This document shows, piece by piece, positions 47,536-55,758 of a stretch of DNA of 64,000 bases. The DNA lies in contig JBLHSG010000014.1 in the NCBI GenBank assembly GCA_047626725.1, positions 1 to 64,000 on the forward strand, in the 5' to 3' direction. The first letter of the stretch is position 1; each line of letters starts with the position of its first letter. The position numbers were made by a program, and so were the translations under genes. The stretch is from Ascidiaceihabitans sp034111945 (GTDB lineage Bacteria; Pseudomonadota; Alphaproteobacteria; Rhodobacterales; Rhodobacteraceae). The notes beneath the pieces are model-generated. The model ran no database searches. It was not told the origin of the DNA and saw nothing but the letters and a program-made list of their open reading frames with translations.

Positions 47536-49619
47536 GCCGTAGATCCCTTTGTAGTCATATCAAGCGTGCCGTCGGGCTGTGCCATAATCTGGCGCGAGGT
47601 GGGCACGATGATTGTGGTTTCATCCTCTGAAATGACAGCCGGTCCTTGCACGGTTTGCCCCGGCGTCATGTCCGCGCGCGCGACAAGGGCGGCGTCGGTG
47701 ACCTGTGCCAATGCGGGGTCAAAAACAGGGCGCTGGGCGTCTGAGGGGGCGGGGCCCGCATCGCGTGCTTGGGGCACCAAATCCACCGCGTCGGACGGGG
47801 TTGTTGCGTTCACCGACCAGACGGTGATTTCGACGTCCATGCCATCAACTGTGCGCCCGAACAGTGCGGCGTAATCTGCCTCAAATAAGGCGTGGAAGGT
47901 CGCGGCGTCGGGTGCCATTGCTTGTTTCGCGGTCAGGCTGATCGGGATTTCCCAGCCTTGACCTGTGTAGCGCATGTAGACTTTGAATTCTGACAGAATT
48001 TCAGCGTTCGCATCGCAGTTGCGCACAAACCCCGTCGCCTCGGCTTGGAGTTCGCTCAGCAGCGTTTTGATCACGTCTGGTGCGAAATTCGACAGCTTCA
48101 TGTAGATCGATCTGTTCGCCTCAAAACTGAATGGCGCGCGCAAAAAACCGATGGCTGACCCGACGCCAGCGCCCGTTGGCACCAACAGGCGATCAACGCC
48201 CAGTTTTTCGCACAATCGACCAGCATGAAGCGGGGCGGCACCTCCAAAGGCGATCATCGTGTATTCGGATAGGTCCTCGCCATTTTCGACCGCATGAACC
48301 CGCGCGGCATTGGCCATGTTTTCATCGACCACTTCGGCCAGCCCGAACGCGGCGGTTTGCGCATCCATATCCAGCGTTTTGCCCAAGACATTTTCCAACG
48401 CAGCGGCAGATTGGTCTTTGTGCAATTTGATTGATCCACCGGCGAAATTATCGGGGTCCAGTTTGCCCAAAACCAAATCAGCATCTGTCACGGCGGGCTT
48501 TTCACCACCACGGCCATAACACGCAGGGCCAGGTTCTGATCCCGCACTTTCGGGGCCAACGCGGATTTGGCGCATGGCGTCCACGTGCGCCAATGATCCG
48601 CCACCTGCACCAATTTCGACCATGTCGATCACGGGAATGGAAATCGGCATCCCAGAGCCTTTTTTGAACCGGTATGTGCGCGCGACTTCGAACACACGCG
48701 ATGTTTTTGGGGTCTGGTTTTTGATCAAACAAATCTTTGCGGTGGTGCCGCCCATATCAAAGCTAAGCACCTTATCAAGACCATAGCGCGCCGCGATGTT
48801 GGCTGCAAAAACCGCCCCCCCCGCAGGCCCGGATTCGACCAGACGCACAGGGAAATCAGCGGCACTTTCGATCGAAATGATACCGCCACCGGAGTGCATC
48901 AAGAACACAGGGCAGGCGGCACCCTCGTCCTCAAGACGTCCCTTGAGGCGACCAAGGTAGGATTTCATCAACGGCTTAATATAGGCGTTGGCGACGACGG
49001 TATTGAACCGCTCGTATTCGCGCATTTGCGGCGACACTTCACACGACAATGACACCATGGCTGTTGGAATTTTCGCCTCGATCACGTCGCGCACCATCTG
49101 TTCGTGCGCGGGGTTCAGGTAGGAATGGATCAGCCCGACCGCGATGCTTTGATAGCCCGCAGCGGCGATCTGATCGACAAGGGTTTCGACCTCGGCGCGC
49201 TGCAACGGAATAAGGATAGCGCCACTTGCGTCCATGCGTTCGGTGACCGTGAAGCGGCTTTGGCGTGGCAACAAGGGTTCGGGCAATTCAAGGTTCAGAT
49301 CGTACTGTTCAAACCGGCTTTCTGTGCGCATTTCGATGACATCGCGAAACCCGTTGGTGGTGATGAGCGCTGTTTTGGCACCCCTCCGTTCGATCAATGC
49401 GTTGGTGGCCAATGTCGTGCCATGAATGATCTGACTGACATCGCTTGGCTTTACGCCAGCCTTGGCGCAGACCTGATGCATGCCATCAATAATTGCGTTT
49501 TCAGGGGCGACATAGGTTGTCAAAACCTTGGTCGAAAACGCCACGCCGCCAACTTCGATAACGACGTCGGTAAATGTACCGCCGATGTCGACGCCCATCC
49601 GAATTGAATCTGTGCCCAT
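47532..49619 (-). CDS. hyuA: Hydantoinase A/oxoprolinase family subunit
   Basis: A 695-residue alpha subunit that binds ATP and drives cleavage of a cyclic amide together with HyuB. The ATPase motifs are MGVDIGGTFTDVV at the N-terminus and VLSFDMGGTTAKICLI near residue 285, followed by GAGGGSLAHVD. The start at 49619 directly follows the inverted-repeat region after the LysR gene. It is the first enzyme gene of the cluster. Confidence 0.93.
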   Translation of the reverse strand: MGTDSIRMGVDIGGTFTDVVIEVGGVAFSTKVLTTYVAPENAIIDGMHQVCAKAGVKPSDVSQIIHGTTLATNALIERRGAKTALITTNGFRDVIEMRTESRFEQYDLNLELPEPLLPRQSRFTVTERMDASGAILIPLQRAEVETLVDQIAAAGYQSIAVGLIHSYLNPAHEQMVRDVIEAKIPTAMVSLSCEVSPQMREYERFNTVVANAYIKPLMKSYLGRLKGRLEDEGAACPVFLMHSGGGIISIESAADFPVRLVESGPAGGAVFAANIAARYGLDKVLSFDMGGTTAKICLIKNQTPKTSRVFEVARTYRFKKGSGMPISIPVIDMVEIGAGGGSLAHVDAMRQIRVGPESAGSEPGPACYGRGGEKPAVTDADLVLGKLDPDNFAGGSIKLHKDQSAAALENVLGKTLDMDAQTAAFGLAEVVDENMANAARVHAVENGEDLSEYTMIAFGGAAPLHAGRLCEKLGVDRLLVPTGAGVGSAIGFLRAPFSFEANRSIYMKLSNFAPDVIKTLLSELQAEATGFVRNCDANAEILSEFKVYMRYTGQGWEIPISLTAKQAMAPDAATFHALFEADYAALFGRTVDGMDVEITVWSVNATTPSDAVDLVPQARDAGPAPSDAQRPVFDPALAQVTDAALVARADMTPGQTVQGPAVISEDETTIIVPTSRQIMAQPDGTLDMTTKGSTA

Positions 49620-49658
49620 GCTGAACGGACCCCCTAAAACCTACGCTAATGAGTACAG

Positions 49659-49670
49659 CCTAGCGCTAGG
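49659..49670. promoter_or_regulatory. 12-bp palindrome upstream of hyuA
   Basis: The perfect palindrome CCTAGCGCTAGG is centred about 45 bases before the hyuA start. It could be an operator or part of a leader fold; nothing else in the 116-base gap between LysR and hyuA explains it. Confidence 0.4.
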
Positions 49671-49704
49671 GGTTGGATCAGATCAAATTCTTAATCTGGA
49701 TGAA

Positions 49705-49727
49705 TAGGATAATGAAAATTTATCCTA
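49705..49727. promoter_or_regulatory. Candidate LysR operator between LysR gene and hyuA
   Basis: A perfect inverted repeat, TAGGATAA and TTATCCTA with a 7-base AT-rich spacer, lies about 85-108 bases before hyuA and just after the LysR stop. LysR regulators bind interrupted dyads of about this size, so it is a likely site for the neighbouring regulator. It has no T-run and is not a terminator. Confidence 0.5.
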
Positions 49728-49735
49728 AGGTCGCG

Positions 49736-50635
49736 TTATTCCGACTGATGGGTTTTAGCGATTGATTGCGCAATTTGGGCGGCGTCCTGCAAGTATTTAG
49801 GGGCTCGAGCCGCATCAAAACGTGCAAAAAATTCCAACGGTTCAGGATGCCAATCATATTGGATCTGGGCTAGGTCACCCTTTTCCAATTCGGCGGCAAC
49901 CATCGCGGCGGGCAGGGTTGCGACGCCCATGCCATTTAGGGTCATGTGCAGGCAGGCGGCCAGATTGCTAGACGGCACAAGACGCGCGTTTAACCCGCGA
50001 CGTTGGTCAAAATGCGAGGCCGTTTCGGAGAACAGTTGTGTGTCGCGAGCGTGGGTCAGGATCGGGTGTTTTGCCAAATCTTCGATGGTTGGCGCGTGAC
50101 TGTCGTCAAAGCCCAAAGACCGCGCGGCGACCCAAACCAACGGGTAGTGCCCCAATGCGAATTCACCACTGATTTGCCTGTTAAATGGCCCGTTTTGCAG
50201 GGCCAGATCAATGGTGCGCGCGGCCAATCCTGCCTCTAGATTGACCGACAGATCGACCGTTAATTCGACGTGCAATTTGGGGTAAGTGGTGCTGAGAGCC
50301 TTTAGAAAATCACTTAACCAAGTGTGCACAATCATTTCCGTAACGCCAAGGCGCAGGGTGCCGTCAATCAAATCGGTTTCACCGGATGCGTCTACCAAAT
50401 CGTCGACAGCGCGCAGCACTTTGCGGGTGTGATCCAACAGTTGCAGCCCCTTGGGCGTTAGCCGCACAGATCCCGCATCACGGTCCATCAGGGACGTGTT
50501 TAATTGAGTTTCGAGCAGGGCAATTCGGGACGAAATATTCGGCTGTGTGGTGTTCAAACGATCCGCGGCCTTTCGAAAGCTGCCCAGATCGGCGACCCAC
50601 AAAAAAGCCTCCAGCTGTTTCAAGCTCAACTTCAT
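49736..50635 (-). CDS. LysR-family transcriptional regulator of the hydantoinase cluster
   Basis: A 299-residue LysR-type regulator with the N-terminal helix-turn-helix (residues about 15-36, SFRKAADRLNTTQPNISSR) and the standard inducer-binding domain. The start MKLSLKQLEAF at 50635 is preferred to one five codons upstream. It is in the same direction as hyuA, 116 bases downstream, with an inverted repeat between them, so it probably controls the hyuA-hyuB-oxidoreductase-Udh cluster. The inducer is unknown. Confidence 0.9.
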   Translation of the reverse strand: MKLSLKQLEAFLWVADLGSFRKAADRLNTTQPNISSRIALLETQLNTSLMDRDAGSVRLTPKGLQLLDHTRKVLRAVDDLVDASGETDLIDGTLRLGVTEMIVHTWLSDFLKALSTTYPKLHVELTVDLSVNLEAGLAARTIDLALQNGPFNRQISGEFALGHYPLVWVAARSLGFDDSHAPTIEDLAKHPILTHARDTQLFSETASHFDQRRGLNARLVPSSNLAACLHMTLNGMGVATLPAAMVAAELEKGDLAQIQYDWHPEPLEFFARFDAARAPKYLQDAAQIAQSIAKTHQSE

Positions 50636-50773
50636 CCAAAATTCCCTCATTACGAAATGTACTAACTTAATACATCACGCAATACGCGTAGTGCATTTAG
50701 AAATTCAATCGAATTGAGGTTTCGAGGTGAAGTATTTTTTATCCATTACAGAACGCAAATACCTGATTTTGCC

Positions 50774-51265
50774 TTAATGAAGCTGGCTGTGCGCGGGGCG
50801 GGGAGGGCGCGTGTTTTTTCCCAGTTCTTTGGGGGCACGCAGGTTCATGCGCATCAATGCCAGCCCAAAATCAGTGGCAAGCGCGGTGATCAACGGGGCA
50901 ACATCAGAACGCACCAAAAGTGTTGCGATCATCAGCGCGTCTTCGCGTTCGCCCGTCGCGGCTGTGGCGATAAAGTTGGCAAAACACGCCTCGTCTGAAC
51001 CTAGGCATTTGCAGTCAACGCAATGGCGCATCAAAGGGCGGCGGCCGTGCTGTGCGCACATGCGGCACAAGTCTTCGAACGATTGTAACGCCCGTTTTCC
51101 CGGCGTGACGCCAAGGCTGGCGACAAAATCATCCCAGACGTTGTTCTGACCTTCGGGGCCATTGAACCACAAGCGCAGATAGATCACCGACGCTGCCTGA
51201 ATTCCGTCTAATTCGGTGACGAAGCCGACGGGTGCCGCACCACGGTTTACCTGTGCATCGGTCAT
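50774..51265 (-). CDS. Unknown protein coupled to hemP
   Basis: A 163-residue protein I do not recognise. It has a cysteine-rich centre (FEDLCRMCAQHGRR, RHCVDCKCLGSDEACF; seven cysteines within about 30 residues) that could hold a metal or an iron-sulfur cluster, and an N-terminal helical part with YLRLWFNG. The start overlaps the hemP stop by four bases, so the two are translated together. Given HemP's tie to haem uptake, a haem or iron role is a fair inference only. Confidence 0.75.
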   Translation of the reverse strand: MTDAQVNRGAAPVGFVTELDGIQAASVIYLRLWFNGPEGQNNVWDDFVASLGVTPGKRALQSFEDLCRMCAQHGRRPLMRHCVDCKCLGSDEACFANFIATAATGEREDALMIATLLVRSDVAPLITALATDFGLALMRMNLRAPKELGKNTRPPRPAHSQLH

Positions 51266-51441
51266 TTCGTCAGGATCAATTTACCAGCCCGCGTGATCCG
51301 CAGGGTGTAGGTTTGTTCGTCCAGAACGATCTGCGCCAGATCACCGCCATCGGTCAAATCCTTGGCGGAATAGGTCGGCAAAACACTGGTGCGCGACATG
51401 TCTTCGGACAGCATTTTGGGACGTGATGTATGAAAGCTCAT
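51262..51441 (-). CDS. hemP: Hemin uptake protein HemP
   Basis: A 59-residue protein with the HemP signature at the C-terminus (QTYTLRITRAGKLILTK). HemP proteins are small, often iron controlled, and tied to haem uptake. The start at 51441 (MSFHTSRPKML) fits the short family; a reading to 51483 adds unlikely residues. It has a promoter about 155 bases upstream carrying a strong inverted repeat. It is followed by an overlapping cysteine-rich gene. Confidence 0.9.
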   Translation of the reverse strand: MSFHTSRPKMLSEDMSRTSVLPTYSAKDLTDGGDLAQIVLDEQTYTLRITRAGKLILTK

Positions 51442-51597
51442 GATCCGTGCCGATCGCGAACAGGGGTACAAAGGACGCAGCACTGCGGGGTCATCTGCGG
51501 CTTTGGGGTCGGGTCAAAATGTTGCATTCTGGCAGTCCTCACATGTTTCACGTGTCGGGCTGGCCCTGCATTTTGTGGGGTGGCTTGACTTGATTTA

Positions 51598-51640
51598 ATT
51601 CTGACTAAAACCGTCGGAATTGTCAACCCGACAGTTTTGG
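51598..51640 (-). promoter_or_regulatory. hemP promoter with overlapping inverted-repeat operator
   Basis: On the minus strand a perfect -35 TTGACA (51626-51621) is followed, after 17 bases, by CAGAAT as -10. An inverted repeat of 11 bases with one mismatch (AAAACTGTCGG and CCGACGGTTTT, arms 51628-51638 and 51607-51617) brackets the -35 and spacer. A repressor bound there would block RNA polymerase. The motif matches no iron-regulator box that I can name. Confidence 0.65.
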
Positions 51641-51674
51641 TTCAATCATTCATGCGCGCGGTTTCGTATTTCGT

Positions 51675-51706
51675 AAAAAAAACGGCAGACCCGATCAGGC
51701 CCGCCG
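51675..51706 (-). terminator. Rho-independent terminator of the porin gene? (faces away from hemP)
   Basis: On the minus strand a 9-bp stem (CGGCGGGCC paired with GGTCTGCCG, two G-U pairs) ends in eight T residues. It lies upstream of the porin stop in minus-strand order only if read past 51706, so it more likely ends transcripts that run on from the porin gene. The 314-base gap 51442-51755 holds this and the hemP promoter. Confidence 0.7.
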
Positions 51707-51755
51707 CTGTTGTGTGTTTGATCAGTGCCTTGGCGTTTGACCGCAAAAGCCGTGC

Positions 51756-52763
51756 TTAGAATGAAATGACCGCAGCCAACCCGATTGACGTCGATTTCAC
51801 GCCGCCAGTATCAAAACGCGCAACGCCAAAGTTCAGGTCAACCGTGTCGGTCAATGTGCGGTCAACACCCAACGCGATCATGCTGTCGGTGCCTGCCGCG
51901 CTGTTGTCGACGAATGTTGCCGCGGCCGAAAACGTCCAGTCGTTCAGCGCATATGCGCCGCCCAATGTGGCATAGGTTGCGTCGTCGTTTGTGCCGCCTG
52001 CGCCATCGAAACGGGCGACTTCTGCGATCATATCGTAGCCGCTGCCAAAGGCATGGGACATGCCTGCAACAAGGCCGGTTTCGTCAGACACATCGCCAAC
52101 GCCTGCGGACAAATGGCGTGCGCCGACCCAGGCTGTCGTGTCGCCAAAGTCGTGGGTGTATTGCAAGGCGACGTTGTTGAGTTTTCCGGTGTTGCCGACG
52201 CCGCCAGCTGCCACTGTGTTGCGGCCACGATTGGTGCCAGCGCTGTTGCTAAGCCCGGTGTCATCCGCATAAAACAAGGCCGCTGACAATGAGCCATTTG
52301 CGCCAATGGGTGTGTCGAGCGTGACGCCGATCATTTCGGATAGCTCGTAATTTTCGGCCAATGTTGTGCCGTAAAAACCGGGTGCTTCATCCCATGCCAC
52401 GGCAAACACCGGGCTGATTTTACCCACCGAAACCGCAGTGTCACCAAAGTTGAACCGCAGCCCCAATTCCGCAAAATATAGCCCCAAGTCGTCAAACGTG
52501 CGGTTGGCGGTCGCGTCGGTCACAGATTCCAGCGTCAGCCCACCAAATGCCGTGATGCGGTCCGAAATCGCAGCTTCGAACGCCAATTCCAGCGTCAGGT
52601 AGGTGTCGGTGATTTCCGCCGTCGGATCGTCAGAGCGCACGGTGCTATCAATGCCGACCTCAAGTTCACCTTCCCAAGTGAAGCCTGCGTCTTGGGCATG
52701 AAGGGTTGTGGCGCCAGCCAGCGCGAGGGTCATAACCCCCGCAGTCAATGTCGTTTTGTTCAT
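51756..52763 (-). CDS. Outer membrane porin (Rhodobacterales type)
   Basis: A 335-residue beta-barrel porin. A clear signal peptide (MNKTTLTAGVMTLALAGATTLHAQDA, cleaved after Ala near residue 24) is followed by alternating amphipathic strands and ends in an aromatic residue (IGLAAVISF), as porins need for membrane insertion. The loops are Gly/Asp/Asn rich. The start at 52763 begins the signal peptide; a longer reading upstream lacks sense. It allows diffusion of small polar solutes. Confidence 0.92.
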   Translation of the reverse strand: MNKTTLTAGVMTLALAGATTLHAQDAGFTWEGELEVGIDSTVRSDDPTAEITDTYLTLELAFEAAISDRITAFGGLTLESVTDATANRTFDDLGLYFAELGLRFNFGDTAVSVGKISPVFAVAWDEAPGFYGTTLAENYELSEMIGVTLDTPIGANGSLSAALFYADDTGLSNSAGTNRGRNTVAAGGVGNTGKLNNVALQYTHDFGDTTAWVGARHLSAGVGDVSDETGLVAGMSHAFGSGYDMIAEVARFDGAGGTNDDATYATLGGAYALNDWTFSAAATFVDNSAAGTDSMIALGVDRTLTDTVDLNFGVARFDTGGVKSTSIGLAAVISF

Positions 52764-53366
52764 TTTGATATCCTGAAAGTGAAGTGAACAACATGGCTGG
52801 CGATAGGGCTGGCGGGGTTGTGAGTGATGAAAGACAGCGTTGGTCATGCCCAATCGATCGGACCTGTCAAACGCGATTGATGTGAGGCCCAAGATGGATT
52901 CGCCTCGCATCGCGACGGCTTTGCCAAATTTGGGCAAGGTGGCTGTGTGTTGGCCTTTATCTGAGTGATTCAGTTGGTAATGTCAACACGGCTTTTCAGG
53001 CAAACGTAAAGGCGGGTTGCCTGCTGTTTTCCTCAAGTTTCGAATGCCGCTAGTTTTTGGACCCCACAGACGCGGCTCAATCGCTGCACTTCCATGTCCT
53101 CGCAGCTAACGCTATCTGCACCAGCCCGCCTCATCGCTGAATGTCGTTCTCCACGAATAGAGAACCTTCTTCTGATGAATTATCGGCAGATCCATCATCG
53201 CCCTGATAAGTTTGATGAGGTTGTGCCGCAACTACAATTGTTGTCGATCAGATGTTTGACCTTCTTCGCCTGCATTGTGTCGAAAATCCCGCAAAACGTG
53301 GCTAGATCAGTGGCCCCGAAGTGGGAGTAACTTAACAATATAAGGAATTTCAACGTAGTAGCGTAA
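52764..53366. other. Gene-free stretch between porin and tRNA-Tyr
   Basis: About 600 bases without a convincing gene. The part nearest the porin holds a possible minus-strand promoter (TTGACA at 52986-52981, then GATAAA after 19 bases) and a near-palindrome TTGCCAAATTTGGGCAA at 52921-52937. The rest, nearer the tRNA, shows no codon pattern, repeat or known motif that I can read. A 78-codon open frame at 53094-53330 looks like chance. Confidence 0.6.
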
Positions 53367-53450
53367 TGGTGGGCGACCCTGGAATCGAACCAGGCGTGCG
53401 TCTCCGCGAGGGAGTTACAGTCCCCTGCCACACCTTGCGGCCTGTCGCCC
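53367..53450 (-). tRNA. tRNA-Tyr (anticodon GTA)
   Basis: On the minus strand the gene starts GGGCGACAGGCC and ends GTCGCCCACCA, with the CCA encoded. The acceptor stem GGGCGAC/GTCGCCC is perfect. The anticodon loop CTGTAAC gives GTA (tyrosine), and the long variable arm is of the class II type expected for tRNA-Tyr. The T-arm GTTCGATTC is normal. Confidence 0.97.
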
Positions 53451-53560
53451 ACTGTCATGCGCATTGCGTCTGACGTGAGGGCGTGATTACAAGCGCGCCA
53501 AAGGGTCGTCAAGGCAGAAATCGTTCTGAATTGGTCGCGTGCGCAACAAAGGCGAAAAAG

Positions 53561-54349
53561 ATGAAAAAACCAAAGTGGGTTGTCGAGAAAGAACAAGGCA
53601 AAAAGGCGGACGATAAAGCGACTGTTTGGCTGTTTGGCCTGCATGCTGTGCGTGATGCGTTGATGAACCCGAAACGTGTTAAATTGCAGCTGGTTGTGAC
53701 GCTAAACGCGTTTAACAAGTTGGAAGACGCGATTGTCGAGGCCGGCATCGAGCCGGAAATCGTTGATCTGCGTAAGTTTAATGCGCCACTGGATCCCGGT
53801 TCTGTGCACCAAGGTGCCGCGATGGAGGTCAAGCCGCTCGATTGGGGCCGTTTGGCGGATGTGGCGATTGGGGCTGAACTTCCGCGTGTGCTTTTGTTGG
53901 ATCGCGTCACTGATCCACACAATGTCGGAGCGATTCTCCGCTCGGCCGAGGTGCTCGGTGCGTCTGCGGTGATCGGAACACGCCATCATTCGGCACCAGA
54001 AACCGGATCGCTGGCCAAATCAGCCAGTGGCGCGCTGGAACGCCAGCCATATTTGCGGGTGCGCAACCTTGCCGACACGATGATCGAACTCAAGGACATG
54101 GGTTATTTGATTCTGGGTCTGGACGGCGACGCCGAGCAAACCATCGAATCCGCAGTCGAGGGGATCAAGGATCGCCCTGTGGCTCTGGTTTTGGGGGCAG
54201 AGGGGCCGGGTCTGCGCGAAAAGACCAAGGATACCTGCGATGTTCTGGCGCGTATTGACGCATCCGGTGCATTCGGGTCGCTGAACGTCTCAAATGCTGC
54301 GGCGTTGGCCCTATATGCGTCTCAGGCGCGCAGTGCTGCGAAGCCGTAA
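53561..54349 (+). CDS. rlmB: 23S rRNA (guanosine-2'-O) methyltransferase RlmB
   Basis: A 262-residue SPOUT-family enzyme that methylates the ribose of G2251 in 23S rRNA. The N-terminal substrate domain starts WLFGLHAVRDAL, and the three SPOUT motifs are DPHNVGAILRSAEVLGA, LGAEGPGLREKT and LNVSNAAALALY. The start MKKPKWVVEKEQ at 53561 is chosen; an earlier GTG would overlap the tRNA spacer. It is divergent from tRNA-Tyr and is followed by a zinc-ribbon gene 12 bases on. Confidence 0.95.
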   Translation: MKKPKWVVEKEQGKKADDKATVWLFGLHAVRDALMNPKRVKLQLVVTLNAFNKLEDAIVEAGIEPEIVDLRKFNAPLDPGSVHQGAAMEVKPLDWGRLADVAIGAELPRVLLLDRVTDPHNVGAILRSAEVLGASAVIGTRHHSAPETGSLAKSASGALERQPYLRVRNLADTMIELKDMGYLILGLDGDAEQTIESAVEGIKDRPVALVLGAEGPGLREKTKDTCDVLARIDASGAFGSLNVSNAAALALYASQARSAAKP

Positions 54350-54361
54350 AAGGGGCAGATT

Positions 54362-54685
54362 TTGGGGTATCCGAGCAAGATTGCGACATGCTGTTATTGC
54401 GGGGCGCGCGCGGCCCTTGTGATGAAGGAAACCGGGCGCCACGAATTGGCATGCAGCCGTTGTGGCGCGCCTTTGCACGAGTTGAAAATGTTGCCGGTGC
54501 GCAAAACTGCTGCGCCCAAACCCGACCGCGAATTGGTGCGCCCCAGTGCCGTGCGAACCCAGCGTCCCAAGGCGTTGGTGAAAAAGCAGAAAAAGAAGAA
54601 ACCGCGCAAATCGCCGCGCCCTTTCAAGTTTCTGAAAGACGCGTTCGAGGATGCCTTTGAGTTTGTTGAGGACATCTTTGATTAA
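54362..54685 (+). CDS. Small zinc-ribbon protein
   Basis: A 107-residue protein. The N-terminal zinc ribbon (CCYCGARAAL and CSRCGAPLHE) has two CxxC pairs. A Lys/Pro-rich linker follows (KALVKKQKKKKPRKSPRP, about residues 70-87), then an acidic helical end (FEDAFEFVEDIFD). The family is not recognised further. It starts at a TTG 12 bases after the rlmB stop with AGGGG upstream, so it is probably in the rlmB transcript. A nucleic acid-binding role is suggested only by composition. Confidence 0.78.
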   Translation: MGYPSKIATCCYCGARAALVMKETGRHELACSRCGAPLHELKMLPVRKTAAPKPDRELVRPSAVRTQRPKALVKKQKKKKPRKSPRPFKFLKDAFEDAFEFVEDIFD

Positions 54686-54864
54686 AGGCCGTGTTTGGCC
54701 CGCGATCTGAAATATTCGGCATCTTTTCGCCCATATCTAAAATTTTAGGGACGGAATCCAGCCAAGGCCTTTTCCCGCGTAAATCGCACCCTATCTTTTA
54801 ATCATGAGATCGCGGGTTTGGAACGCCCGACTGATCTAACACTGTCCCTCGTTCCGCACTTTAT

Positions 54865-54899
54865 GCGCCCCTTTGCTTTTTGCTTTGGGGCGCTTTTTT
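54865..54899 (+). terminator. Strong Rho-independent terminator (possible small RNA 3' end)
   Basis: A perfect 7-bp stem (GCGCCCC with GGGGCGC, loop of 15) is followed by TTTTTT. It ends 30 bases before the CoA-binding protein gene and 180 bases after the zinc-ribbon gene, so it could end that transcript or a separate small RNA in 54686-54899. Confidence 0.88.
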
Positions 54900-54928
54900 C
54901 TTGGCCAAAGCTGCGCTAGGGTCGGTCC

Positions 54929-55402
54929 ATGACACAGTATTCAGACGCATTTTTAAAAGACATCCTGACGCGCACCAAAACTGTGGCGATTGTCGGTATT
55001 TCGGCCAATCCTGTGCGCCCCAGCTATTTTGTGGCGCGCTATATGGGGCTAAAAGGGTACCGCGTTATTCCGGTTAATCCTGGTCTTGAAGGGCAGGAAT
55101 TGCTGGGGGAAACCGTGCGCGGTGATGTGACAGGTATTGATGAACATGTTGATATGGTTGATATTTTTCGCCGCTCTGAGGCTGTGCCTGACATTGTTGA
55201 TGCAGCATTGGCGACGTTTCCTGATCTGGGAACCATCTGGATGCAAATTGGCGTCGAGCACGCGCAAGCGGCGGCAAAAGCCCACGCACGTGGTGTGGAT
55301 GTGGTGCAAAACCGCTGCCCTAAAATCGAATATCAGCGGTTGTTTTCTGAACTGCGCATGGGTGGTTTCAACACAGGTATCATCAGCTCAAAACTGACCT
55401 GA
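54929..55402 (+). CDS. CoA-binding domain protein
   Basis: A 157-residue cytoplasmic protein with a Rossmann-like CoA-binding domain (VAIVGISANPVRPSYFVARY, residues about 16-35), as in the first domain of succinyl-CoA synthetase alpha but alone. Residues 95-130 (IWMQIGVEHAQAAAKAHARG) are characteristic of this YccU-type family. The substrate, if any, is unknown. It begins right after a strong terminator, so it should have its own promoter. Confidence 0.9.
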   Translation: MTQYSDAFLKDILTRTKTVAIVGISANPVRPSYFVARYMGLKGYRVIPVNPGLEGQELLGETVRGDVTGIDEHVDMVDIFRRSEAVPDIVDAALATFPDLGTIWMQIGVEHAQAAAKAHARGVDVVQNRCPKIEYQRLFSELRMGGFNTGIISSKLT

Positions 55403-55452
55403 TCCAATGGGCGCAGCGATGCTGCGATGACAATCTTGATTGGGGCAGGTGG

Positions 55453-55758
55453 CTAGCGGCCTGCTTTTTCCGCAAGTCCGGATTTTGATTGGCGGCGGGC
55501 AAGTTCCGCCAGAACATCATCCAAATGTACGTCACGCGACGCAAGCATGACCATCAAATGATACAGGACATCCGCAGCTTCTGAGGTCAGGCCAGCAGTG
55601 TCACCTTTGACCGCTTCGATGATGGCTTCAATCGCTTCTTCGCCAAACTTTTCAGCACATTTTTCGGGACCTTTGGCCAGCAATTGCGCTGTCCAGCTCG
55701 AGGTCGGATCAGCAGTTTTGCGCGCTTGGATTGTATCAAACAGATCGTTCAGGGTCAT
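55453..55758 (-). CDS. hisE: Phosphoribosyl-ATP diphosphatase HisE
   Basis: A 101-residue all-helical enzyme that hydrolyses phosphoribosyl-ATP to phosphoribosyl-AMP in histidine synthesis. The metal-binding pattern KCAEKFGEEAIEAIIEA and SEAADVLYHLMVML is the MazG/HisE signature. It overlaps hisF by four bases. As usual in alphaproteobacteria, it is separate from HisI, which is not in this window. Confidence 0.95.
   Translation of the reverse strand: MTLNDLFDTIQARKTADPTSSWTAQLLAKGPEKCAEKFGEEAIEAIIEAVKGDTAGLTSEAADVLYHLMVMLASRDVHLDDVLAELARRQSKSGLAEKAGR

Noticed and set aside
53094..53330. 78-codon open frame in the porin-tRNA gap
   Set aside because: No ribosome site, no recognisable motif and mixed codon use; treated as chance.
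53367..53450. tRNA-Tyr as attachment site of an integrated element
   Set aside because: Only one copy of the tRNA 3' end is present in the window and no integrase or phage gene is nearby.
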